Source of the DNA: Hafnia alvei
Lineage (GTDB): Bacteria > Pseudomonadota > Gammaproteobacteria > Enterobacterales > Enterobacteriaceae
Assembly: GCF_964063325.1 (NCBI RefSeq)
Contig: NZ_OZ061315.1
Location: 2,666,001-2,730,000, forward strand
DNA length: 64,000 bases
Direction: 5' to 3'
Shown here: one piece after another, positions 35,275 to 43,672 of the stretch
Numbering within the stretch: position 1 is the stretch's first letter
Layout: the number at the start of each line of letters is the position of its first letter
Made by a program: the position numbers and the translations under genes
Notes under the pieces: model-generated
What the model saw: the letters and a program-made list of their open reading frames with translations, nothing else
What the model was told of the DNA's origin: nothing
The model's database searches: none

Positions 35275-36111
35275 TTATTCCAAAGCAATAATATTAAACT
35301 TCCCACTCAGTAACGGTTTGCATAATATTTTGTAGCCGTCCCTATCGAAGCAATCTGCCGTAGTGTTGATTGATTTGGCCTCTTGCAAGCTTCCGACTGT
35401 TCCTAGGTAAAACCAGTTATTAATAATATGATACTGAGTGAAAGTCTCGCAGCTTTCCTCAACAGCAACCTTGCCATTATATGGCCAGCACTGTACTCGC
35501 ATGCTCTCCATCGCTTGCACCAAACGCAACTGATGCTCTTCAAGCGACTCCTTACCGCAGCATGCTCCACCACACCGCTTAAGAGCATAACGAAAGCAAG
35601 CACGCCCTTGAACCAAACGCTCCAGACCTAATACGCCATAACAGAGTTTTTGCTGATCAGCTACCGCTCTCAATGCATCTAATGCTGACAATTTATTGGG
35701 AAATAAACCGAATAATTGGGTTTCGTGCCAAAAATCACGATCGCCAGCATAAACAACCTCAACGCCGCTATGCTTTAGCGATAGCGAGCAAAGCTGCTTA
35801 GCATGCCTCAGCTTTTTGTTGAACAATGGTTTTTGTGCCTTTATCAACTGAGCTTCTATGAGTAACGCCCCTAGCTCACCAGCCATTTCTATATACTCAA
35901 TATGGGTAGTTAAATGAAGCAGTTTTGCTTCATTCTTATTCCGAAAGTGCGACATAACTCTAGAGCGAATATTGACACTTTTACCGATATAAAGCGGCAT
36001 TGTCTTGCTCGTACCATGAAAAATATATACCCCCGGTCGCGAAGGGAGCGCCGCGAGTTCTTTCTTCAGATGCTCTGGATATTTATACATATCCTCATCT
36101 AATATTGGCAC
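35275..36111 (-). CDS. cho: Cho, UvrC-like excision endonuclease
   Basis: 278 residues. The N-terminal GIY-YIG nuclease domain (about 24-100) reads RPGVYIFHGTSKTMPLYIGKSVNIRSR, broken here after IGK; the catalytic Y and R are in place. It lacks the UvrC C-terminal half, as does E. coli Cho (295). Cho makes the 3' incision at bulky lesions and is SOS-induced in E. coli. A cysteine cluster (KRCGGACCG) may bind metal. It starts 13 bp after the umuC relic on the same strand and may be read from its promoter. No LexA box is visible near its own start. Confidence 0.88.
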   Translation of the reverse strand: MPILDEDMYKYPEHLKKELAALPSRPGVYIFHGTSKTMPLYIGKSVNIRSRVMSHFRNKNEAKLLHLTTHIEYIEMAGELGALLIEAQLIKAQKPLFNKKLRHAKQLCSLSLKHSGVEVVYAGDRDFWHETQLFGLFPNKLSALDALRAVADQQKLCYGVLGLERLVQGRACFRYALKRCGGACCGKESLEEHQLRLVQAMESMRVQCWPYNGKVAVEESCETFTQYHIINNWFYLGTVGSLQEAKSINTTADCFDRDGYKILCKPLLSGKFNIIALE

Positions 36112-36124
36112 TTATTGTCTCCTT

Positions 36125-36364
36125 TCAGCCAGAGATGAACGAGTGAGCCTTGGCAATAGGCAACTCGCCAAACCTCGAGGTATGTGCTGGCGAAAGCATA
36201 TTTCGTTTCATCTGCCAGTTCTTTTGGATGCCTTGCCCTGCAAACCAAATCGCGCCCCTACCCTTATTATTTATCTCATCGAGAACCTTCATCAGCGCCT
36301 CACTGTTTAGCGTCGGCGCGTTCTGCATCGCTACATTACGGTGAACTCACCGCCAAGGCACGCG
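36125..36364 (-). pseudogene. Internally deleted umuDC relic
   Basis: 36125-36328 encodes a fragment aligning with the last about 60 residues of UmuC (SEALMKVLDEINNKGRG, IWFAGQGIQ, WQMKRNMLSPAHTSRF). Immediately upstream, 36335-36364 on the same strand reads ACLGGEFTV, the segment around the catalytic Lys of UmuD, but stops before it. A deletion has therefore joined umuD to the end of umuC. The match to UmuC is clear; the umuD part is short. The intact umuDC is at 23004-24694. Confidence 0.75.
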
Positions 36365-36534
36365 TAGCGATTGATGGCCTTGATGCAAGGATCTAACATC
36401 CGAATGAGCATTTCTATTATGACGACTGAAAACTGCTGTTGTTTAACCATAACTCAACCAAACAGCACTTTGTAATACCCATACAAATTTAGAGGTTAAA
36501 CTCCTAGCATCGACTACTTAAAAGGAATATCTCG

Positions 36535-36738
36535 ATGAACATTGCCTATGACATGAATAGAAATGCTTTGCGGGTGGGTGCCCACGTTATTGAAAATGGC
36601 ACCTGTAAGGTTATGGTGATCAAAGCAATCAACGATGAAAATCTTGCAAGAGAGCAAGTTCGTACGGCGAAGTGCGTGGTTTGTAACGACGGTCCTAATG
36701 CATATGCGCCTGAAGACCTTATTTTGCTTGGGCACTAG
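36535..36738 (+). CDS. Small hypothetical protein
   Basis: 67 residues, ATG 36535 behind AAAAGGA. It has two close cysteines (KCVVCND) and a strand-rich pattern (ALRVGAHVIENGTCKVMVIKAI). It is inside the icd scar, opposite in direction to cho. No family recognised; the ribosome-binding site and composition favour a real gene. Confidence 0.6.
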   Translation: MNIAYDMNRNALRVGAHVIENGTCKVMVIKAINDENLAREQVRTAKCVVCNDGPNAYAPEDLILLGH

Positions 36739-36936
36739 AATATTAAATGAAGCAACATTACCTCAAGCTGTTAACTTGATGATTTTTCAGCCGTGCGTAG
36801 TATCCGCGCCCGACAAAAACCCTGTGAATCACTCAAACGCAGTTCAACGACGATCGAGGGAAAGATTGGATGGTTGTTGACATAGAAAAGAGCAAATCAT
36901 GGAAGAGTTTTGGGGAAGATTTCTGGTTAACAAAAA

Positions 36937-36961
36937 ATAACGGGGCTCTAATAGCCCCGTT
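36937..36961 (-). terminator. icd terminator
   Basis: Stem ACGGGGCT/AGCCCCGT with a 5-nt loop and a T-rich tail on the minus strand. Confidence 0.88.
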
Positions 36962-36972
36962 TACATTCGCGT

Positions 36973-37019
36973 GATTACATGTGCTTAATAATCGCGTCAC
37001 CAAACTCTGAACATTTCAG
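36973..37019. repeat. Right 47-bp direct repeat of the icd scar
   Basis: The end of the intact icd gene, identical to 35070-35116. Confidence 0.85.
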
Positions 37020-38228
37020 TAACTTAGCGCCTTCTAACTGACGTTCGAAGTCATAGGTCACGGTCTTGGCAGCGATTGCGCCTTCCATGCCTTTAACAAT
37101 TAAATCAGCCGCTTCGAACCATTCCATGTGGCGCAGCATCATTTCAGCGGACAAGATAATAGAACCTGGGTTTACTTTATCTTGGCCAGCATACTTAGGT
37201 GCCGTGCCGTGGGTAGCTTCGAACAGCGCGCATTCGTCACCGATGTTAGCGCCCGGTGCAATACCGATACCACCAACCTGTGCGGCCAGCGCATCAGAAA
37301 TGTAGTCACCGTTCAGGTTCATACAGGCGATAACGTCATATTCGGCAGGACGTAGCAGGATCTGTTGCAGGAACGCATCCGCAATCACATCTTTAACGAT
37401 GATGTCTTTGCCGGTTTTAGGGTTCTTGATTTTAACCCATGGGCCGCCGTCGATCAGTTCGCCACCGAATTCTTCACGCGCCAACTGGTATCCCCAGTCT
37501 TTAAATGCGCCTTCGGTGAACTTCATGATGTTGCCTTTGTGAACCAGCGTCAAAGAATCGCGGTCGTTGGTGATCGCATACTCAATCGCCGCGCGTACCA
37601 AGCGCTTAGTGCCCTCTTCCGAGCAAGGCTTGATGCCGATACCGCAATGTTCAGGGAAGCGAATTTTCTTCACGCCCATTTCATCACGCAGGAATTTGAT
37701 CACTTTGTCAGCTTCAGCGCTGTCTGCTTTCCATTCGATACCAGCATAGATGTCTTCTGAGTTTTCACGGAAGATCACCATATCGGTCAATTCTGGCTGT
37801 TTCACCGGGCTAGGCGTGCCCTGATAGTAACGGACTGGGCGCAGACAAACGTAAAGGTCGAGCTGCTGGCGCAATGCAACGTTAAGAGAACGAATACCGC
37901 CGCCAACCGGAGTGGTCAGTGGGCCTTTGATAGCCACGCGGTAGTCACGAATAAGGTCCAGCGTCTCTTCAGGCAACCATACGTCTTTGCCATAAACCTG
38001 AGTTGATTTTTCGCCGGTGTAGATTTCCATCCAAGAAATTTTGCGTTCGCCTTTGTAGGCTTTGTTAACGGCTGCATCTACGACTTTGATCATTGCAGGA
38101 GTCACGTCAACACCGATACCGTCACCTTCAATGAACGGAATCACCGGGTTATGCGGAACAACCAGTTTCCCCTGAGCATCAACCGTAATTTTCTTACCTT
38201 TAGCCGGAACAACAACTTTGCTTTCCAT
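36975..38228 (-). CDS. icd: NADP-dependent isocitrate dehydrogenase
   Basis: 417 residues (E. coli 416). TCA-cycle enzyme converting isocitrate to 2-oxoglutarate. The substrate and phosphorylation region SLNVALRQ contains the regulatory serine of the family. The metal-binding segment and the NADP region (ATHGTAPKYAGQDKVNPGS) are intact. The 3' end was probably supplied by the integrated element, since a displaced older copy lies at 35070. Divergent from rluE, as in E. coli. Confidence 0.97.
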   Translation of the reverse strand: MESKVVVPAKGKKITVDAQGKLVVPHNPVIPFIEGDGIGVDVTPAMIKVVDAAVNKAYKGERKISWMEIYTGEKSTQVYGKDVWLPEETLDLIRDYRVAIKGPLTTPVGGGIRSLNVALRQQLDLYVCLRPVRYYQGTPSPVKQPELTDMVIFRENSEDIYAGIEWKADSAEADKVIKFLRDEMGVKKIRFPEHCGIGIKPCSEEGTKRLVRAAIEYAITNDRDSLTLVHKGNIMKFTEGAFKDWGYQLAREEFGGELIDGGPWVKIKNPKTGKDIIVKDVIADAFLQQILLRPAEYDVIACMNLNGDYISDALAAQVGGIGIAPGANIGDECALFEATHGTAPKYAGQDKVNPGSIILSAEMMLRHMEWFEAADLIVKGMEGAIAAKTVTYDFERQLEGAKLLKCSEFGDAIIKHM

Positions 38229-38469
38229 TAACCTCTCCTTCAGCGCACGTACTTATAAAATACCGTTTATAAATATTACTACCCATTAACCTGGGTCATT
38301 CGTTTTTGTACAGTAACTGCTTGATTTCGCTAAGGCATGAATTTTAAAAAACGCAGCCTTTTGTTAATGCAATGTAAGATACCTGTCAATATTACTTGAA
38401 ATATTGTCTGTCGCCAATCGGAATACGATTTCAGTTATAATGTTGCGACCATCTGCTATCATAATCACT

Positions 38470-39096
38470 ATGTCAAAATTCCCTGTTAAAAATCACAAAG
38501 TTAACCGATTCAGCTCGCGCCCTGCTGCGGCTGTAAAGCGTCCACGTGGGCCACGAAAAGTGGTCATATTCAACAAACCATTCGACGTTTTGCCTCAGTT
38601 CACCGATGAAGCAGGACGCACTACCTTAAAAGACTTCATCCCGTTGACCGACGTTTACGCCGCCGGTCGTCTCGATCGAGACAGCGAAGGTCTGCTGGTG
38701 CTAACCAACGACGGCCAACTTCAAGCTCAGCTAACTCAGCCAGGGCAAAAAACGGGTAAGGTCTACTATGTTCAGGTTGAAGGTGCGCCAGACGAAACCG
38801 CTCTAGAGCAATTCCGCCGTGGCCTTGAGCTAAAAGACGGTATGACGCTACCCGCCGGGGTTGAAATCGTTGCCGAGCCAGAATGGCTTTGGCCGCGTAC
38901 CCCCCCAATTCGTGAACGTAAATCTATCCCTACCACATGGATGAAAGTAACGCTTTATGAAGGCCGTAACCGGCAGGTGCGTCGAATGACAGCGCATATT
39001 GGTTTCCCCACCCTGCGCCTGATCCGCTACAGCATGGGAGATATTACGTTGCAAGATCTCGCCCTCGGCGCGTGGCAAGAAATCCAATATCCCTAG
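38470..39096 (+). CDS. rluE: 23S rRNA pseudouridine(2457) synthase
   Basis: 208 residues from ATG 38470; the longer frame from 38404 has no support. RsuA/RluB-type synthase with the catalytic aspartate in AAGRLDRDSEGLL and the family segments VIFNKPFDVLPQF and LYEGRNRQVRRMTAHIGFPTLR. It lacks an S4 domain and has a basic N-terminus. Modifies U2457. Gene order icd|rluE-nudJ matches E. coli. Confidence 0.95.
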   Translation: MSKFPVKNHKVNRFSSRPAAAVKRPRGPRKVVIFNKPFDVLPQFTDEAGRTTLKDFIPLTDVYAAGRLDRDSEGLLVLTNDGQLQAQLTQPGQKTGKVYYVQVEGAPDETALEQFRRGLELKDGMTLPAGVEIVAEPEWLWPRTPPIRERKSIPTTWMKVTLYEGRNRQVRRMTAHIGFPTLRLIRYSMGDITLQDLALGAWQEIQYP

Positions 39097-39192
39097 CCGT
39101 GAAGCATGCATAACACATGGCTGAATTAAACGCCTGAAGAACGAAATGGTTAAGCAATATTGAATAGCTAAACAATAGAAGAAGGAAATCTG

Positions 39193-39645
39193 ATGCTAAA
39201 ACCTCATGTGACCGTTGCCTGCGTTGTGCAATCCCAAGATCGTTTTTTGATCGTTGAAGAAACCGTACACGGCAAACCGACCTGGAATCAGCCTGCGGGT
39301 CATTTGGAGGCCGACGAAACTTTGTTGGAGGCCGCGGTGCGTGAGCTATGGGAAGAGACGGGGATACACGCCCAGCCTCAGCACCTGTTGCAAATGTATC
39401 AATGGGTTGCGCCAGACAACACCCCCTTCTTGCGTTTTACCTTCTCGATTGATTTGCCAGAACAGCCGGAAACGCAGCCACACGATAACGATATTGACCG
39501 CTGCCTGTGGCTTACCGCCGATGAAATTATTCACAGTGACCGTCTGCGGTCGCCGCTGGTTCGCGAGAGCATCCTGCGTTATCAACGTCAGGAACGATAT
39601 CCGTTGGAAATTCTCGCTACTTTCGGTGAGCTAAAAAGAAGCTAA
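39193..39645 (+). CDS. nudJ: Nudix phosphatase NudJ
   Basis: 150 residues. The Nudix box is complete: GHLEADETLLEAAVRELWEE followed by TGI, matching GX5EX7REUXEEXGU. Family role: hydrolyses thiamine pyrimidine pyrophosphate and nucleoside di-/triphosphates. RBS GAAGGAAA. In E. coli mnmA follows directly; here a 17.5-kb insertion intervenes. Confidence 0.95.
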   Translation: MLKPHVTVACVVQSQDRFLIVEETVHGKPTWNQPAGHLEADETLLEAAVRELWEETGIHAQPQHLLQMYQWVAPDNTPFLRFTFSIDLPEQPETQPHDNDIDRCLWLTADEIIHSDRLRSPLVRESILRYQRQERYPLEILATFGELKRS

Positions 39646-39654
39646 TTAAGCGAT

Positions 39655-39815
39655 AAACCCCGCATCGTCGTAACACCGTTCACTTAAGCGTGATTTTAGG
39701 GGAAGTACACCGATGGGGGTCGTAGCAGCTTTAGCTGCCGGAGCGCCCCGCGGTGTGCTAGCCCCGTGTATCTCGATTTCTTAAACGAACGGCGTTACGC
39801 ATCGGCGGGGTTTTT
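39655..39815 (+). repeat. 160-nt nested imperfect palindrome
   Basis: The outer arms AACCCCGC and GCGGGGTT are followed inward by CGTAACA-CCGTTC / GAACGG-CGTTACG, then TTAAG blocks, GTACACCG / CGGTGTGC, GGGG / CCCC and a central GCAGCT/AGCTGC tip. Pairing covers most of both 75-nt arms. A T5 run ends it on the plus strand. It may terminate nudJ transcription, be a structured RNA gene or be a small mobile palindromic repeat. It marks the exact left edge of the inserted block. Confidence 0.7.
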
Positions 39816-39873
39816 CTTATCCTCTCAGCATGACGTGCTGGCGATCACACTTTTTACCTTTGATATTCTTATT

Positions 39874-39887
39874 CGTCACAATTGACG
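39874..39887. promoter_or_regulatory. CGTCA-N4-TGACG operator candidate upstream of hyfA
   Basis: CGTCA-CAAT-TGACG lies about 107 bp upstream of the sigma-54 promoter, a typical enhancer distance. The same motif recurs at 54111 and 54221. A half-site TGACGA is at 39907. It may be the HyfR (or FhlA) binding site. Confidence 0.5.
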
Positions 39888-39993
39888 TTTTTTTAACTCA
39901 TAAAAATGACGACCCCGCCCCAAATCACTTAATTTGTCTCGCGCTAAAAACGTTACTCATTCTTTTTATTAGAAAAAATTTTTAGGCCTCTCT

Positions 39994-40010
39994 TTGGCAC
40001 GGATCGTGCT
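39994..40010 (+). promoter_or_regulatory. Sigma-54 promoter of the hyf operon
   Basis: TTGGCACGGATCGTGCT: GG at 39996-39997, exactly 10 bases, then GC at 40008-40009, matching the -24/-12 consensus. It is 52 bp before hyfA. HyfR is a sigma-54 activator, which fits. Confidence 0.85.
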
Positions 40011-40061
40011 CATGCATTGGACATGATAGTCACCGTTGTCATCTGAACCAGAGGACCGAAC

Positions 40062-40682
40062 ATGAATCGCTTTGTGATTGCAGAACCTTTGCGATGCATT
40101 GGCTGTAATACTTGTCTGGCTGCCTGCGCCCAGACGCACAAGGATCAAGGGTTGCAGCAGCACCCTCGCCTTGCGATGACGCGTACCGGCGACCAAACGG
40201 CCCCCATCCTGTGCCGCCAATGTGAAGACGCACCGTGTAAACGAGTATGCCCAGTTAGCGCCATCAGCCAAGGCGCAGACGCTATTGAGCTAAATGAAAG
40301 CCTGTGCATCGGCTGCAAACTATGTGGTCTGGTCTGCCCCTTCGGGGCGATTACGCCTTTTGGTAGTCATCCTCTGGATCTTCCCAATCAATTTCAATAT
40401 CACGTCAGCGCGGCTGAGCTTGCCGATGTTCCCGTCAGTCCGCCGACGATGGAACCCTTTCTGGCATGGAATGCAGGGGTACGTAGCATTGCCGTCAAAT
40501 GTGACCTATGTGCTTTCTCGCCGTCTGGCCCCGCCTGTATCCAAGTTTGCCCCACCGATGCGCTGCACTTGGTCGATGAAAAACTGATGGCTCAGCAACT
40601 GCTACAACGCCGCTTGGAAGCCTCTTCCGAGTTAGCGTCTGACCTTCTGGCGCTCGCCATCCCACCGCAGGAGCACCTCTAA
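40062..40682 (+). CDS. hyfA: Hydrogenase-4 electron-transfer subunit HyfA
   Basis: 206 residues (E. coli 205). Soluble iron-sulfur protein on the cytosolic side. Four 4Fe-4S cysteine groups are visible: CIGCNTCLAAC, CRQCEDAPCKRVCP, CIGCKLCGLVCP and CDLCAF-CIQVCP. It likely carries electrons from formate dehydrogenase to the hydrogenase, like HycB. First gene of the operon; the hyfB start follows its stop by one base. Confidence 0.95.
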   Translation: MNRFVIAEPLRCIGCNTCLAACAQTHKDQGLQQHPRLAMTRTGDQTAPILCRQCEDAPCKRVCPVSAISQGADAIELNESLCIGCKLCGLVCPFGAITPFGSHPLDLPNQFQYHVSAAELADVPVSPPTMEPFLAWNAGVRSIAVKCDLCAFSPSGPACIQVCPTDALHLVDEKLMAQQLLQRRLEASSELASDLLALAIPPQEHL

Positions 40683-40683
40683 T

Positions 40684-42699
40684 ATGGATTCTCTACAATT
40701 GTTGTTCTGGTCTGTTGGTCTCTACGTTGTGGGTGCCGTACTCTCTTTACTGTTTGCACGGCAAGAGCGTATCGCGATTTGGGCCACCGGCATCAGCGCA
40801 ATTCTGGGCGGTATTATCGGGCTGTGCAGCGCGTTTCCGGTATTGATGCAGGGCATAACGCTCACCTTTTCTGCTGCCGGCCCCTTCCCTTTCGCCGAGT
40901 TCGTGGTTCGTATGGATCCCCTCGCGGCGTTTATGGTGCTGGTCATTTCATTACTGGTGACCCTTTGCGGGCTGTATTCACTTTCTTATGTTGAGGAGTA
41001 TCGCGGCCGCGGAGCGTGGAGCATGGGGTTCTTCATGAACCTGTTCATTGCCTCCATGGTGGCGCTGGTGGTGATGGACAATGCCTTTTACTTCATCATT
41101 CTGTTCGAAATGATGTCGCTCGCCTCGTGGTTTTTGGTTATTGCCGATCAGGACGACGAATCTATCCACGCGGGCCTGCTCTATTTCTTTATTGCCCACG
41201 CGGGTTCCGTGCTCATCATGATCGCGTTCTTTCTCATGTGGCAGCAAAGCGGCAGCCTCAATTTTGCTTCTTTCCGCAGCCTCTCGCTTTCTCCAGGGCT
41301 GGCCTCGACCGTTTTTCTGCTGGGCTTTTTTGGCTTTGGTGCCAAAGCAGGGATGCTGCCGCTGCATAGCTGGCTGCCTCGCGCGCACCCTGCGGCACCT
41401 TCCCACGCATCGGCCTTAATGTCTGGCGTTATGGTGAAAATCGGCATTTTTGGCATCATCAAGATCGGTATCGACCTGCTAGGTGCCACCGAGCTGTGGT
41501 GGGGGATCGTGGTGCTGGGATTTGGTGCCGTATCTTCCGTGTTAGGCGTGCTGTATGCGCTTGCCGAGCACGATATCAAGCGGCTCCTCGCATGGCATAC
41601 GGTTGAGAATATCGGCATTATTTTGATGGGCGTGGGCGTAGGCATGGTTGGCATCGCCACTCAACATCCCGTTCTCGCCGCGTTAGGTCTGCTTGGCGCG
41701 CTCTATCACCTGCTGAATCACGCCGTCTTTAAAGGGCTGTTGTTCCTCGGCGCAGGCGCCGTTATTTACCGTGTGCACACCCGTGATATGGAAAAGATGG
41801 GCGGCCTCGGCAAACTGATGCCGTGGACAGGACTGGCATTTCTCATCGGCTGTATGTCTATTTCGGCACTCCCCCCGCTCAACGGCTTCATCAGTGAGTG
41901 GTACACCTATCAATCGCTGTTCTCAATGAGCCATTCCGATGATTTCATCATGCGGCTAAGTGCGCCGATTGCCATTGTGATGCTGGCCATCACCGGCGCA
42001 CTCGCAGCGATGTGCTTCGTTAAAGTGTACGGCATTAGCTTTTGCGGCGGTGCGCGCAGTGAGCAGGCCGCGCAGGCTCGCGAAGTGCCTTGGCCAATGA
42101 CGCTCTCCATGTTGCTGTTGGCGTTACTGTGCATTTTGCTTGGCGCAGGTGCCAGCATTGTGGCACCCATCATTTCTAGCGTAGCGACAACGCTCGTCAA
42201 TACTCACCCCATCACCGTCTCTGAAGGATTGCTGCTGGTTCCCGCGCAGGCCTCTCAGGCCATGCTTTCCCCAGCGGTCATGTTCATCTTATTACTGGCA
42301 TTGCCGCTGCTGCCGCTGCTGGTCTATCTGGCGCTACGCGGTAACCAGCAGAAATTTCGTCGCCATGGCGATCCTTGGGCCTGTGGATACGGCTGGGAGG
42401 ATGCCATGTCTGCTTCCGCTGGCAGTTTCACTCAACCGCTGCGCGTGATGTTTATGTCGCTTTATCGGCTGCGTAAACAGCTCGATCCGTCACCTCTTTT
42501 AGCACGTGCGCTAGATAGCACCACCCGCGGAGCCGCACGTGCAGAACCGTTTTGGGACGAAGGCATCATCTACCCACTGGTTCGTGGCGTGCGACGTTTT
42601 GGCTCACGCGTTCAAAATCTGCAGGGGGGCGATTTCAGACTGTACTGCCTCTACATTGTGGCCGCATTAGTGATCCTACTTTTGATTATTGCGGTGTGA
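40684..42699 (+). CDS. hyfB: Hydrogenase-4 membrane subunit HyfB
   Basis: 671 residues (E. coli 672). NuoL/MrpA-type antiporter-like subunit with about 16 helices. The core proton-channel family signature is visible: LPLHSWLPRAHPAAPSHASA and a later LLAWHTVENIGII. Thought to contribute to ion translocation. Overlaps none; hyfC follows by 10 bp. Confidence 0.95.
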   Translation: MDSLQLLFWSVGLYVVGAVLSLLFARQERIAIWATGISAILGGIIGLCSAFPVLMQGITLTFSAAGPFPFAEFVVRMDPLAAFMVLVISLLVTLCGLYSLSYVEEYRGRGAWSMGFFMNLFIASMVALVVMDNAFYFIILFEMMSLASWFLVIADQDDESIHAGLLYFFIAHAGSVLIMIAFFLMWQQSGSLNFASFRSLSLSPGLASTVFLLGFFGFGAKAGMLPLHSWLPRAHPAAPSHASALMSGVMVKIGIFGIIKIGIDLLGATELWWGIVVLGFGAVSSVLGVLYALAEHDIKRLLAWHTVENIGIILMGVGVGMVGIATQHPVLAALGLLGALYHLLNHAVFKGLLFLGAGAVIYRVHTRDMEKMGGLGKLMPWTGLAFLIGCMSISALPPLNGFISEWYTYQSLFSMSHSDDFIMRLSAPIAIVMLAITGALAAMCFVKVYGISFCGGARSEQAAQAREVPWPMTLSMLLLALLCILLGAGASIVAPIISSVATTLVNTHPITVSEGLLLVPAQASQAMLSPAVMFILLLALPLLPLLVYLALRGNQQKFRRHGDPWACGYGWEDAMSASAGSFTQPLRVMFMSLYRLRKQLDPSPLLARALDSTTRGAARAEPFWDEGIIYPLVRGVRRFGSRVQNLQGGDFRLYCLYIVAALVILLLIIAV

Positions 42700-42709
42700 G
42701 GAGAAAATC

Positions 42710-43660
42710 ATGTTAATGCAAGAAACGCCCTCGCTGGCGATGGGGATCTTCGCGCTAATGCAAGCGATTATCCTATTAGCCATGACTCCGCTGATGACCG
42801 GTATCTCGCGCCAGATCCGCGCCAGAATGCAATCTCGCCGCGGGCCGGGGATTTGGCAGGATTATCGCGATCTTGGCAAACTGTTCAAGCGCCAAGAAGT
42901 CGGTCCAGCACAGTCCGGCATTATTTTCCGCCTGATGCCCTATGTTTTGCTCGGCAGCATGCTGTTAGTGGCGATGTCTCTCCCCGTCTTCACACAGACT
43001 GCCCCCTTCGGTGGCGCGGGTGACCTTATCGCTTTGCTGTATCTTTTCGCTCTGTTCCGGTTTTTCTTCTCGCTTTCCGGCTTGGATACCGGCAGCACTT
43101 TTGCCGGTATTGGTGCCAGCCGTGAACTCACGTTGGGGATCTTAGTTGAACCAACGTTGATTCTGGCTCTTTTGGTGGTGGCGCTTATCGCGGGGTCAAC
43201 CAACATTGGCACCATCAGCGCCACCTTGACTCAGGGGTGGAGCTCACCCACGGCAACTTTCTTGGCGCTGCTAGCCTGCGGATTTACCGCTTTCATTGAA
43301 ATGGGAAAAATTCCCTTCGACGTGGCCGAGGCCGAACAGGAATTACAGGAAGGGCCGCTCACCGAGTATTCAGGTTCGGGACTGGCCTTGGTGAAATGGG
43401 GAATCGGTCTGAAGCAGGTCGTGGTCGCAGAACTGTTTCTAGCGGTGTTTATTCCCTTTGGTAAGGCCGCCACGCTCAGCGCTTCGGCGCTCTTCTTCGC
43501 GTTGATCCTCATGCTTATCAAACTTCTGGTGGTATTCGTGCTGGCCTCACTGGTGGAAAACAGTTTGGCTCGCGGTCGCTTCCTGATGACTCACCGTGTG
43601 ACATGGCTTGGCTTTGGCGTTGCAGCGCTAGCCTTCGTGTTTTACCTAACCGGTCTATAA
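42710..43660 (+). CDS. hyfC: Hydrogenase-4 membrane subunit HyfC
   Basis: 316 residues from ATG 42710, behind GAGGAGAAA; the upstream in-frame start is inside hyfB. NuoH-like, eight helices, with ARMQSRRGPGIWQDYRDLGKLF early and EMGKIPFDVAEAEQELQEG, the conserved loop facing the quinone/hydrogenase interface. Links the hydrophilic arm to the membrane pumps. Confidence 0.95.
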   Translation: MLMQETPSLAMGIFALMQAIILLAMTPLMTGISRQIRARMQSRRGPGIWQDYRDLGKLFKRQEVGPAQSGIIFRLMPYVLLGSMLLVAMSLPVFTQTAPFGGAGDLIALLYLFALFRFFFSLSGLDTGSTFAGIGASRELTLGILVEPTLILALLVVALIAGSTNIGTISATLTQGWSSPTATFLALLACGFTAFIEMGKIPFDVAEAEQELQEGPLTEYSGSGLALVKWGIGLKQVVVAELFLAVFIPFGKAATLSASALFFALILMLIKLLVVFVLASLVENSLARGRFLMTHRVTWLGFGVAALAFVFYLTGL

Positions 43661-43672
43661 GGAGCTACCGCC

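Noticed and set aside
36112..36534. LexA box controlling cho or the umuDC relic
   Set aside because: Only a half-match (CTGT near 36434) is visible; no CTGT-N8-ACAG.
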